Assembly (NCBI GenBank): GCA_017885225.1
Contig: JAFNGM010000078.1
Span: forward strand, 1 to 7,553
Source of the DNA: Syntrophaceae bacterium
Lineage (GTDB): Bacteria; Desulfobacterota; Syntrophia; Syntrophales; UBA2185
DNA length: 7,553 nt
Direction: 5' to 3'
The notes below the pieces were generated by a model that searched no databases, was not told the origin of the DNA, and worked only from the letters and a program-made list of their open reading frames with translations. Shown in pieces: positions 1 to 5,302 of this stretch. Each line of letters begins with the position of its first letter. Position 1 is the stretch's first letter. Position numbers and translations under genes: made by a program.

Positions 1-3
1 CAT
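1..3 (-). CDS. Start codon of a gene running off the left edge (product unknown)
   Basis: Only the first codon is visible: on the minus strand an ATG occupies positions 3-1. It is preceded by AAGGAG at a 7-base spacing (positions 16-11), which is a strong Shine-Dalgarno sequence at ideal distance, so a minus-strand gene very probably begins here. The product cannot be read. The same frame stays open upstream for about 35 codons, back to a TGA near position 108, without an ATG. The frame could therefore begin earlier at a rare start, or could be the tail of an older coding sequence. The ribosome binding site favours the ATG at 3. Confidence 0.5.
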
Positions 4-79
4 TAAGTCTCTCCTTTTCCTGTTGTCCAAAACATCTTCTTGCAGCGTAGTTTCTGTTGTAACCACAGTAGGCCCATTA

Positions 80-109
80 TTATTAATTGTAATCTTGCAT
101 ACTTCTCAA
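80..109 (-). promoter_or_regulatory. Possible sigma-70 promoter for the left-edge gene
   Basis: On the minus strand, TTGAGA (109-104) is followed after 18 bases by TAATAA (85-80). Transcription would start near position 73 and leave a leader of about 70 bases before the ATG at position 3. Both hexamers are imperfect and the region is AT-rich, so this is only a candidate. Confidence 0.25.
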
Positions 110-115
110 AATCCG

Positions 116-262
116 TCAATTACCGCTTACAGGAAGACACAAATACCCTCTCAATTCGGCAGAGGCCGGTCTCGTCCTCACATGGTTCTCCTGGTGATGA
201 ATGATTAAAACTTCAGGATAGTCTTCATCGCTTTCCCCGGGAGGCAGTGCTGTAATGGCCAT
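116..262 (-). CDS. Hypothetical 48-residue small protein
   Basis: A minus-strand ATG at 262 opens a 48-codon frame ending in TGA at 116-118. It is preceded by AAGGA with an 8-base spacer, a good ribosome binding site. The predicted protein begins MAITALPPGESDEDYPEV and has an acidic N-terminal part, a histidine pair (IIHHQ) and a more basic C-terminal half; no membrane segment or known motif was recognised. The frame is exactly in register with the stop codon of the MFS transporter (338-340) and stays open between them. It could therefore also be a remnant of a longer C-terminal extension or of a decayed gene. It lies 75 bases downstream of the transporter and could share its transcript. Reality as a protein is uncertain. 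Confidence 0.3.
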   Translation of the reverse strand: MAITALPPGESDEDYPEVLIIHHQENHVRTRPASAELRGYLCLPVSGN

Positions 263-337
263 AGTAGTCGTCCTTGATTCAAAGAAATGCAATTGGTAAA
301 GCTCGGCAGCGAAAGAGATCTCTGCGGCGTATCGGCA

Positions 338-1621
338 CTACGCTTCCGCTTCCAAAGAATCACCCTTTACCTTGTCCATATCCGCCTCGTATGAACGCGC
401 GCCGATCAGGAAAATGACCGTTGCTACAAAACCGGCGATTGCCACCACATAAAAGGCCTGCTGTAGTCCGTACGCGCCGCCGCCGAGCATGTCGGATATC
501 TTTCCGACCAAGATGGGTCCCCAACCACCACCAAAAACATACATGCAGAGGACGGCCATACCGAAGGATGTGCCCTTAAAGGCCGTTGAAACAACATCCT
601 GTGTCACCGCGTTGAGAGCAGGGGTTCCGACCATAACCATCACGCCCCAGAAGCACATAACTATGTACCCTGTCCCCTGCAGGTTCATCGTCGTCGCAAC
701 GATCAGCACCACCGCCGCAAGACTGTCGGCGATGGCGGGAAGCAGCATTCGCGCTCGGCGATTCTTTTTTTGCCAAGTGTCAGAAAGCCAACCGCCGATC
801 ACCGCGCCAAAAATCGCCATCAGGAAGATAATGGCGGAGAGCTTACCGGCAACATTGACGGGAACGCCCTGAGCACGCATCAGATACGCGCTCATCCATG
901 TAAGCACGGAGAAATTCATTATGTTGCGTATGCCAAAGCCGATATACAGGTACTTCAGTGTCGAAATCTTAAAAAGCATGGAGGTTGTTTTCAAAAATCC
1001 CGCTTGCTTGCCCGTGACGTCAACATGGGTGACGGTTTTGTAGTCCTTCATGAACCATGCGAGAATGCCTAAGATGATACCCGGAATGGCGAACACAAAA
1101 AAGGCACTACGCCAACCAAACTGCGCAGAAAGTGACCCGCCGAGAAGGAAGCCGATGGCGATACCAACTGGAATCACCAGGTTGAAGACCCCCATCACCT
1201 TACCTCTTGATGCCGGCGAGTATGCAGCGGAAAGCAAAGCCGTTCCGCCCGAAGAAAAACCCGCTTCGCCTATGCCGACCAGCATTCTCGGAACAAGGAC
1301 GCCGACAAAACCTCGTGCCAAGCCCGTTACATAGGTAAACGCGCTCCAAAAGATCGCCATCACTGCAATTGCCTTCCTTCGGCTCCAGCGATCGATAAGA
1401 AAAGCCACCGGCAAGGAAAAGAACGCGATGCTTAAAAGGAATACCGTCTGCAGGAGACCAACCTGTGTGTCCGTCAATCCCAAATCTAAACGCATCGGCT
1501 CAAGAACTGCGGCTAACACCTGCCGATCCATGTAATTGACCATATAGAGTAGCGAACAAATGATAAGTGTGTAGTGTGCCCTCCACCCCCCGATTTTGTA
1601 AGTCGAACCTTCATCAGACAT
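338..1621 (-). CDS. MFS transporter, spinster-like family
   Basis: This is a 427-residue inner-membrane secondary transporter with the size and about 12 hydrophobic segments typical of the major facilitator superfamily. The N-terminal TM1 region carries NYMDRQVLAAVLEPM (residues 29-43), characteristic of spinster-like MFS proteins. The loop-2/3 signature is DRWSRRK (77-83), and a second-half counterpart, GGWLSDTWQKKNRR, is at 276-289. The central cytoplasmic loop is about residues 192-220. The start at 1621 is chosen over an in-frame upstream ATG at 1702 because AAAGGAGGTG sits 8 bases before it and because the 27 extra residues would be soluble and unlike the family. The substrate cannot be read; relatives move organic anions, lipids or sugar acids. 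The gene is divergent from a Crp/Fnr regulator, and a palindromic operator candidate lies in its upstream region. Confidence 0.9.
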   Translation of the reverse strand: MSDEGSTYKIGGWRAHYTLIICSLLYMVNYMDRQVLAAVLEPMRLDLGLTDTQVGLLQTVFLLSIAFFSLPVAFLIDRWSRRKAIAVMAIFWSAFTYVTGLARGFVGVLVPRMLVGIGEAGFSSGGTALLSAAYSPASRGKVMGVFNLVIPVGIAIGFLLGGSLSAQFGWRSAFFVFAIPGIILGILAWFMKDYKTVTHVDVTGKQAGFLKTTSMLFKISTLKYLYIGFGIRNIMNFSVLTWMSAYLMRAQGVPVNVAGKLSAIIFLMAIFGAVIGGWLSDTWQKKNRRARMLLPAIADSLAAVVLIVATTMNLQGTGYIVMCFWGVMVMVGTPALNAVTQDVVSTAFKGTSFGMAVLCMYVFGGGWGPILVGKISDMLGGGAYGLQQAFYVVAIAGFVATVIFLIGARSYEADMDKVKGDSLEAEA

Positions 1622-1637
1622 CTCCCGCACCTCCTTT
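1622..1637 (-). promoter_or_regulatory. Shine-Dalgarno sequence deciding the MFS start
   Basis: The minus strand reads AAAAAGGAGGTG followed by CGGGAG and the ATG at 1621. The near-perfect anti-16S complement at about 8 bases makes 1621 the start, rather than the ATG at 1702, which has no comparable site. Confidence 0.85.
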
Positions 1638-1697
1638 TTGTTGTAAACGTTTGCGTAGTTCGTTAAACCAGGTTCCTGTAATTTTAAGAGGCAGTAA

Positions 1698-1711
1698 ATC
1701 ACGTACGTGAT
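1698..1711. promoter_or_regulatory. 14-bp perfect palindrome, operator candidate
   Basis: ATCACGTACGTGAT is perfectly self-complementary and has no spacer. It lies 77 bases upstream of the MFS start codon, at the predicted transcription start. Its size and symmetry suit a dimeric helix-turn-helix regulator. It is not a classical Crp site, because those read TGTGA-N6-TCACA whereas here TCAC precedes GTGA. The divergent Crp/Fnr-type regulator is an obvious but unproven partner. Confidence 0.4.
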
Positions 1712-1715
1712 ATGG

Positions 1716-1746
1716 ATTATCTATGGCGCTCTGAATAATATTTCAA
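1716..1746 (-). promoter_or_regulatory. Candidate promoter for the MFS transporter
   Basis: On the minus strand TTGAAA (1746-1741) is followed after 19 bases by GATAAT (1721-1716). The hexamers are good but the spacer is 2 bases longer than optimal. Transcription would begin near 1709, inside the palindrome at 1698-1711, and leave a leader of about 88 bases. A long spacer together with a palindrome at the start site would suit a regulated promoter. Confidence 0.35.
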
Positions 1747-1924
1747 TTTTAACTTTTATTCCATCATCTAAAGTGCTGACATTATATTTACCAGAATATT
1801 CAGGAGGAAGCCACGAAATAGAGTTATCATAGTAGTATCGTGGAGTTGTGGATTCGAATTTCTTGCAAAGTGATAAGAAGTTCCTTTTTGGCGTTCGGGG
1901 TATAAGCCAGGGGAATCTTGTGCG
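1721..1924 (-). pseudogene. Probable gene remnant without a start codon
   Basis: A minus-strand frame stays open for 67 codons from a TAA at 1927-1925 to a TAG at 1723-1721, with no ATG, GTG or TTG. Its translation has a protein-like composition, especially the second half (YYYDNSISWLPPEYSGKY, later GIKVKIEILFRAP, an alternating beta-strand-like tail). A different frame of the same strand (1768-1986, TTG start, no good ribosome binding site) gives protein-like sequence further upstream (RYYRQIYFNAQDSPGLYPE). A frameshifted, decaying gene would explain both. No family was recognised, and the call rests on composition only. Confidence 0.25.
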
Positions 1925-2113
1925 TTAAAGTAAATTTGGCGGTAATAACGATCTGATTCCCTTTTCTTTATATTGAAACAGCGCAATTAAATTTCTTGAT
2001 GCATAATAGTGCTAATAATGCTAAAAAGAGTTCATTCACGTACAAAATGCGTACAGATATCGCAAAAACGTCGTGAATCCGTGCGCGCAGGCAGCACACC
2101 TGTAAAAACTTAT

Positions 2114-2142
2114 TTGAAAAGAGGCAGGTTACCAGATACAAT
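2114..2142 (+). promoter_or_regulatory. Sigma-70 promoter of the Crp/Fnr regulator
   Basis: TTGAAA (2114-2119), a spacer of exactly 17 bases, then TACAAT (2137-2142). Both hexamers are close to consensus. Transcription would begin near 2149, giving a leader of about 43 bases before the ATG at 2192. An imperfect inverted repeat GTAA-TCG-TTAC at 2170-2180 lies in that leader and could serve feedback control or affect translation. Confidence 0.65.
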
Positions 2143-2162
2143 ACATATCCACTATTTCATAT

Positions 2163-2195
2163 ATGCAAAGTAATCGTTACCCCATTCTCCTATGA
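2163..2195 (+). CDS. Possible 10-residue leader ORF overlapping the regulator start
   Basis: An ATG at 2163 reads through 10 codons (MQSNRYPILL) to a TGA at 2193-2195, giving the ATGA stop/start overlap with the regulator ATG at 2192. The regulator itself has no Shine-Dalgarno sequence (the preceding bases are CCCATTCTCCT), so translational coupling through this leader would explain how it is translated. The leader ORF also lacks a clear ribosome binding site and starts only about 14 bases after the predicted transcript start. It could be coincidence. Confidence 0.2.
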   Translation: MQSNRYPILL

Positions 2196-2905
2196 GTGAT
2201 AACATTAAATATAAACCGGACAAATCCCCGTTTGAGTTAATTGTTCCTAAAATACCGTTTTTGACATGCCTTTCCGAAACGGAGATATCCACTTTAAAAA
2301 ACTTGGTCGTGGAAAAACACTTCAAGAAAAATCAGGTTATTCTGTACGAAGAGGATACGCCGAACTACCTCTATTTTGTGTATTCAGGTAAGGTTAAAGC
2401 CATACAGCTCAGCGCCGATGGGCATGAGAGGATTCTCGCCATTCGTAAGAAAGGTGATTTCTTCGGTGAAATGGCCATACTCGATGGCATGACCGCGCCG
2501 GCTACAGTGGTAGCCATTGAAGATGCGACGGTCGGTTTTATCTCCAAGAGAGATTTTGAGACCCATCTACTGCAGAACAGTAAGGCCCTTAGGGAGATCA
2601 TTGCCATGCTTTGCGTGAGATTGAGAGAAGCGTGGTCGATGATCAAGGTATTAAGTTTTGAAGATGCCGAACAGCGAATTAGAGTGGTACTGAAAAATAT
2701 CGGCGACCAGTTCGGAGTGAAAGATCAGAGGGGGATCATCCTCAACTTGAAACTCACGCACAAGGATATTGCAGAACATGCAAATACCGCGAGGGAAACG
2801 GTAACCCGTTCGCTCAGCCGGTTTGTTCAATCGGGAGAGATTGAAATGCTGGAAGGAAAGTATATCCTTCTCAAACCCGCTTTTCTTAAAAAAATTGAAA
2901 TTTAA
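2192..2905 (+). CDS. Crp/Fnr family transcriptional regulator
   Basis: This 237-residue cytoplasmic regulator has the two-domain Crp/Fnr layout. A cyclic-nucleotide-binding-type beta barrel spans about 22-125, with YFVYSGKVKAI (61-71) and GDFFGEMAILDG (88-99). A dimerisation helix follows at about 128-155, then a C-terminal winged helix-turn-helix at about 160-232. The recognition helix contains TARETVTRSL (199-208), the R-E-x-x-x-R pattern that in Crp contacts GTGA half-sites. The pocket is atypical: where Crp and many relatives have R-S/T-A, this protein has TAPATV (101-106), so the arginine that binds the cyclic phosphate is missing. Only two cysteines (25 and 141) are present, with no Fnr-type iron-sulfur cluster set and no CooA-like heme ligands. 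The effector is therefore unknown. It is divergent from the MFS gene, which it may control, and its stop overlaps that of the convergent reductase gene. Confidence 0.9.
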   Translation: MSDNIKYKPDKSPFELIVPKIPFLTCLSETEISTLKNLVVEKHFKKNQVILYEEDTPNYLYFVYSGKVKAIQLSADGHERILAIRKKGDFFGEMAILDGMTAPATVVAIEDATVGFISKRDFETHLLQNSKALREIIAMLCVRLREAWSMIKVLSFEDAEQRIRVVLKNIGDQFGVKDQRGIILNLKLTHKDIAEHANTARETVTRSLSRFVQSGEIEMLEGKYILLKPAFLKKIEI

Positions 2906-3828
2906 AATTGCTGCGCTTTTAATTCGCCCGGTTTCAGCATTGCATAGGCAAACTTCATTGCCGGTGTCGGTACATTGTGTTCGGTGCCCAGGTGTACGAC
3001 CGCACCTATTATTGCTTCGAGTTCTGAAGGTTTTCCCGATTCCACATCGCGCTGCATCGAGGGCTTGATGCCCGGTTCACTGCTGTCAATGAACGCAAGA
3101 GTTTTTTTGACTACATCTTCATCGAGCTTTACGCCTTTGGCCTTTGCCACCGCCGCTACTTCGCTGATGGCGTCGGTCAGTATGGCGCGCGCTTCCGGCA
3201 CATTGCGGTACTCGCCGAAGGTCACACGCGTCACGCTCCCCATGGCCATGACCGGAGCGATAAACACAAATTTTGTCCATAAAACTTTTAAGATAACATC
3301 GCTTACTTCAACCGTTGCGCCGGTTGCCTGCAATGCATCAAATGTTGACTTGAGACGTGGCGTCGTCTCACCGTTGAACTCACCCAGCGCGATGCGGCGG
3401 AACTGGCTGTATTGGCCGATTAATCCCGGCGCTTCAATCGCCGCGGAAAGCCATGTCACTCCTCCCAGCATATGTTCCATTCCCACGACTTTGCCGATGC
3501 GGTCTGCCGCGTCTATGCCGTTCTGGAGCGGCACGACCACTGTGTTCTGAGCGACCATAGGTGTGATCAATTGCGCCGCTTCGTCGGTCTGATATGTCTT
3601 GGTCGCAAAGAGTATCATATCCATGGGTCCCACCTCGGCAGGAGTATCAGTTGCCTTTGCCTGTGGGACAGTGAAATCGCCATGGACGCTTTTTACCCTT
3701 AGGCCTTGCTCACGAATGGCCCGAAGATGCGCCCCGCGGGCGATAAACGTCACATCCTGTCCCGACTGCGCGAGCAGGCCGCCATAGTATCCTCCGACTC
3801 CGCCTGTTCCCATGATGGCAATTTTCAT
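2902..3828 (-). CDS. 2-dehydropantoate 2-reductase (ketopantoate reductase) family protein
   Basis: This 308-residue soluble NADPH-dependent oxidoreductase matches the PanE/ApbA family in length and layout. An N-terminal Rossmann fold begins MKIAIMGTGGVGGYYG, with the dinucleotide loop GTGGVGG at 7-13. Further signatures are TKTYQ (76-80) and LQNG (101-104). The C-terminal helical domain has LWTK (183-186), whose lysine matches the catalytic lysine, and SELEAIIG (268-275), whose glutamate matches the substrate-side glutamate. Classical members reduce 2-dehydropantoate to pantoate for coenzyme A synthesis. Many paralogues in catabolic clusters reduce other 2-oxo acids, and no other pantothenate gene is here, so the substrate is left open. 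The ATG at 3828 is preferred over the GTG two codons upstream, because that GTG is part of the GAGGTG ribosome binding site. The gene is 32 bases downstream of the amidohydrolase, likely one operon. It converges on the Crp/Fnr gene with a 4-base stop overlap. Confidence 0.88.
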   Translation of the reverse strand: MKIAIMGTGGVGGYYGGLLAQSGQDVTFIARGAHLRAIREQGLRVKSVHGDFTVPQAKATDTPAEVGPMDMILFATKTYQTDEAAQLITPMVAQNTVVVPLQNGIDAADRIGKVVGMEHMLGGVTWLSAAIEAPGLIGQYSQFRRIALGEFNGETTPRLKSTFDALQATGATVEVSDVILKVLWTKFVFIAPVMAMGSVTRVTFGEYRNVPEARAILTDAISEVAAVAKAKGVKLDEDVVKKTLAFIDSSEPGIKPSMQRDVESGKPSELEAIIGAVVHLGTEHNVPTPAMKFAYAMLKPGELKAQQF

Positions 3829-3860
3829 ATGCACCTCATTTCAATATTCCTGTTATCATC

Positions 3861-4616
3861 TTACGATTCTTGGATTTTCAACAACCTCACAATATTCTTG
3901 AAAACAATATTTTCGAAATCCTGTTTTCCCAGGTTTAACCCGATTACTTCCTGAAGTTCATTGCCGGGTGTGCCGAAGGGGAAGTCGCTTCCGAAAAGGA
4001 GCCTCTCGCTTCCGTACTTGTTCAAGAAGTCGGCCATTTCCCATCCTCCAGCCAGTGCCGTGTCGGCGTAAATGGTCTCATCGTCCCAGATCCCGGATTT
4101 GAATAATTTGGGAAAGCCTCCGTTTAATCCTCCCATATGGGGAATAATGATGGAGGTTCTTCCGTCGACCCTTCTAATGAAATACCATGTGTTTTCAAAA
4201 GATTCTTCGAGGATGATGGGAAGTTGCAGGCGGTACGCCTCCTGCAGGAATGCCTCACAGAAGGGATCATCGTAATGATAGACCGGTTCATATTCGTGGC
4301 GATGCCACTTGATTGCCTTGTAACCTTTTTTCAGCTCATCTTTCCGAAAATCGTTCCATACAAAGTAATAGGAAAATATAGTATCATGAGTCTCCTGTAT
4401 ATCGAGGAGATATTGATTTGCCTGTTGTCTGCATCTCACCCAGCCGGCGTTATCCTCGAACTCATAATGGTAACGGTCATAGATATCCTCGACAGGTGCA
4501 AAGAGACATGCGCCCTGGATGCCTGCCGCATCCAGATATTTTCTAATTACTGTAAACGGCAAATTCACATTCTGGATACCGCAATGCATGTGGGAATCGA
4601 TAATTTTCGTATTCAT
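3861..4616 (-). CDS. Amidohydrolase-family metal-dependent hydrolase (COG2159 type)
   Basis: This 251-residue predicted TIM-barrel hydrolase or decarboxylase is related to the amidohydrolase-2 family. The N-terminal strand carries the metal motif IIDSHMHCG (His9, His11). Strand 4 has AIKWHRHE (Lys103, His105), strand 6 has IIIPHMGG (His160), and strand 8 has LLFGSDFPFGTPGNE with Asp211. The usual strand-5 histidine (typically PvliH) is replaced by LPIILEES, putting Glu137 or Glu138 at that place, so the metal site is non-standard. Family members act on ring amides, lactones or carboxylated aromatics; the substrate here is unknown. The start has AAGGAG just 2 bases before the ATG, an unusually tight spacing, but no other start is available. 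It is the first gene of a likely operon with the ketopantoate-reductase-family gene, suggesting both act on one pathway. Confidence 0.85.
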   Translation of the reverse strand: MNTKIIDSHMHCGIQNVNLPFTVIRKYLDAAGIQGACLFAPVEDIYDRYHYEFEDNAGWVRCRQQANQYLLDIQETHDTIFSYYFVWNDFRKDELKKGYKAIKWHRHEYEPVYHYDDPFCEAFLQEAYRLQLPIILEESFENTWYFIRRVDGRTSIIIPHMGGLNGGFPKLFKSGIWDDETIYADTALAGGWEMADFLNKYGSERLLFGSDFPFGTPGNELQEVIGLNLGKQDFENIVFKNIVRLLKIQES

Positions 4617-4696
4617 TGCTCCTTATGAACCTCACGATGGTTTACTGTATTGCAATGGAGACGGCGGAAATGCGCTTCTCCTTAAAATAATCATGC

Positions 4697-4724
4697 TTTA
4701 TACATTATCAAAAGCAAAGTGCAA
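4697..4724 (-). promoter_or_regulatory. Candidate promoter for the amidohydrolase-reductase operon
   Basis: On the minus strand TTGCAC (4724-4719) and TATAAA (4702-4697) are 16 bases apart, placing the start near 4690 and a leader of about 74 bases before the ATG at 4616. The -35 half is weak and overlaps a 7-base tandem repeat (see 4714-4734). A second strong Shine-Dalgarno, AAGGAG, lies in the leader at about 4682-4677, but no ATG, GTG or TTG sits at a suitable distance (an ATT lies 6 bases on). Confidence 0.35.
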
Positions 4725-4734
4725 AGCGCAAGAA
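4714..4734. repeat. Short 7-base tandem repeat
   Basis: GCAAAGT (4714-4720), GCAAAGC (4721-4727) and a degraded third copy GCAAGAA (4728-4734) lie end to end across the -35 part of the candidate amidohydrolase promoter. Direct repeats at helical-turn-like spacing could bind an activator, but with two good copies only, chance is possible. Confidence 0.35.
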
Positions 4735-4820
4735 AAATGATCCTTTATCGAAGAAGCGCGGGGGATTTTAACACAATGCGGAATACAAACCACGAGTCGC
4801 GTAAGATAATAGGGTGAAAG

Positions 4821-4859
4821 AAAACCCCGTTCTCATGTTGATTGTGAGTTACGGGGTTT
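4821..4859 (-). terminator. Intrinsic terminator of the small cysteine-knuckle/K-A-rich gene
   Basis: AAACCCCGT (4822-4830) pairs perfectly with ACGGGGTTT (4851-4859), and CTCA (4832-4835) pairs with TGAG (4845-4848) to extend the stem around a 9-base loop. Read on the minus strand, the stem is followed by a T-rich TTTTCTTTC tract. It begins 39 bases after the stop codon at 4898, as expected for a rho-independent terminator. Confidence 0.8.
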
Positions 4860-4897
4860 CACAAAAACTCAATACACGCGAATAAGAGATCAAACCA

Positions 4898-5170
4898 TTA
4901 CTTCTTTTTTGCTTTAGCCGCAGGCTTTTTCCCTGCCTTCTTCACGGCAGGTTTCGCTTTCACAACTTTTTTCGCTGCGGCAGATCTCGCAGAGGCCTTG
5001 GCTGCTGATTTCTTCTTTTTTGCTTTATCGGCTGCCGCCTTGCCCTTCGCCATTGGCTTGGTCTTGCAACAAATGATCTCGCCCACGGCACAGCCGCACG
5101 ACTCATCGACAACAACAACGAGACCGCATACTTCACACGTCAATGCATCTCCTTTTTTTAACTTTGCCAT
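4898..5170 (-). CDS. Small protein with desulforedoxin-like cysteine knuckle and histone-H1-like K/A-rich tail
   Basis: This is a 90-residue basic protein in two parts. Residues 1-40 (MAKLKKGDALTCEVCG...) contain CxxC at 12-15, CGC at 25-27 and a CC pair at 34-35 followed by KPM-type residues. This is the spacing of a desulforedoxin/desulfoferrodoxin N-terminal or zinc-ribbon metal site, plus an extra CGC. Residues 41-90 contain 20 lysines and 18 alanines with scattered prolines (KAKPAVKKAGKKPAAKAKKK), like the disordered DNA-binding tails of histone H1 and bacterial H1-like proteins. The ATG at 5170 has AGGAGG 9 bases upstream. It is monocistronic as far as visible, with its own terminator at 4821-4859. 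A role linking a metal or redox site to nucleic-acid binding is inferred. The tail could also be a low-complexity solubility or partner-binding segment. Confidence 0.85.
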   Translation of the reverse strand: MAKLKKGDALTCEVCGLVVVVDESCGCAVGEIICCKTKPMAKGKAAADKAKKKKSAAKASARSAAAKKVVKAKPAVKKAGKKPAAKAKKK

Positions 5171-5272
5171 GCTTTCTTCCCTCCTGAAAATATTTTTTCT
5201 TCTCCCCCTGTGAGGCCTTCACGCTAATCACTTACAAACTCTCCTACATGACGTACAATTATTTTTCAAGGG

Positions 5273-5302
5273 ATTATGCACTATTTTTTGTTTTTAAGTG
5301 AA
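5273..5302 (-). promoter_or_regulatory. Candidate promoter of the small cysteine-knuckle gene
   Basis: On the minus strand TTCACT (5302-5297) is followed after 18 bases by CATAAT (5278-5273), which is preceded by TG of the inverted repeat. Transcription would start near 5266 and give a leader of about 95 bases. The surrounding A/T-tracts would favour open-complex formation. Hexamers are imperfect. Confidence 0.3.

Larger units (their letters stand above)
4..337. other. Gap between the MFS transporter and the left-edge gene
   Basis: These 334 bases carry the small minus-strand ORF at 116-262, the candidate promoter at 80-109 and the strong ribosome binding site at 11-16. A 10-bp palindrome AGAGATCTCT lies at 314-323. 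A short hairpin (GCGTA, 7-base loop, TACGC) at 327-343 overlaps the transporter stop codon but lacks a T-run, so it is not a convincing terminator. Nothing else coding was recognised; plus-strand frames here have no ribosome binding site. Confidence 0.5.
1622..2191. other. 570-base divergent intergenic region
   Basis: The region separates the minus-strand MFS transporter from the plus-strand Crp/Fnr regulator. It holds the MFS ribosome binding site and promoter candidate, the palindrome at 1698-1711, a probable gene remnant at 1721-1924, a tandem 9-base repeat (AATAGTGCT/AATAATGCT) at 2005-2022, an inverted pair ATTCACG (2034-2040)/CGTGAAT (2072-2078) separated by 31 bases, and the regulator promoter at 2114-2142. 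No intact gene was recognised. Confidence 0.5.

Noticed and set aside
23..208. Plus-strand 61-codon frame near the left edge
   Set aside because: No ribosome binding site and no family resemblance; it lies opposite the minus-strand small ORF and the leader of the left-edge gene, which have better signals.
327..343. Hairpin at the MFS stop codon as a terminator
   Set aside because: The stem is only 5 bp with a 7-base loop and there is no T-run after it on either strand.
489..1334. Three plus-strand frames of 94-127 codons
   Set aside because: They lie wholly opposite the MFS transporter, whose minus-strand protein has clear family motifs; their translations are low-complexity antisense readings.
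1622..1702. Upstream ATG extension of the MFS transporter by 27 residues
   Set aside because: The near-consensus ribosome binding site lies directly before the ATG at 1621, and the extra residues do not fit the family N terminus.
2034..2078. ATTCACG/CGTGAAT inverted pair as a Crp operator
   Set aside because: The arms are 31 bases apart and do not match the TGTGA-N6-TCACA layout; chance is likely for 7-base arms.
2975..3550. Plus-strand frame of 191 codons
   Set aside because: It is antisense to the ketopantoate-reductase-family gene, which shows all family motifs on the minus strand; the plus translation is Ser/Thr/Ala-rich and without motif.
4137..4628. Plus-strand frame of 163 codons
   Set aside because: It is antisense to the amidohydrolase gene and has no ribosome binding site; the minus-strand metal motifs decide the strand.
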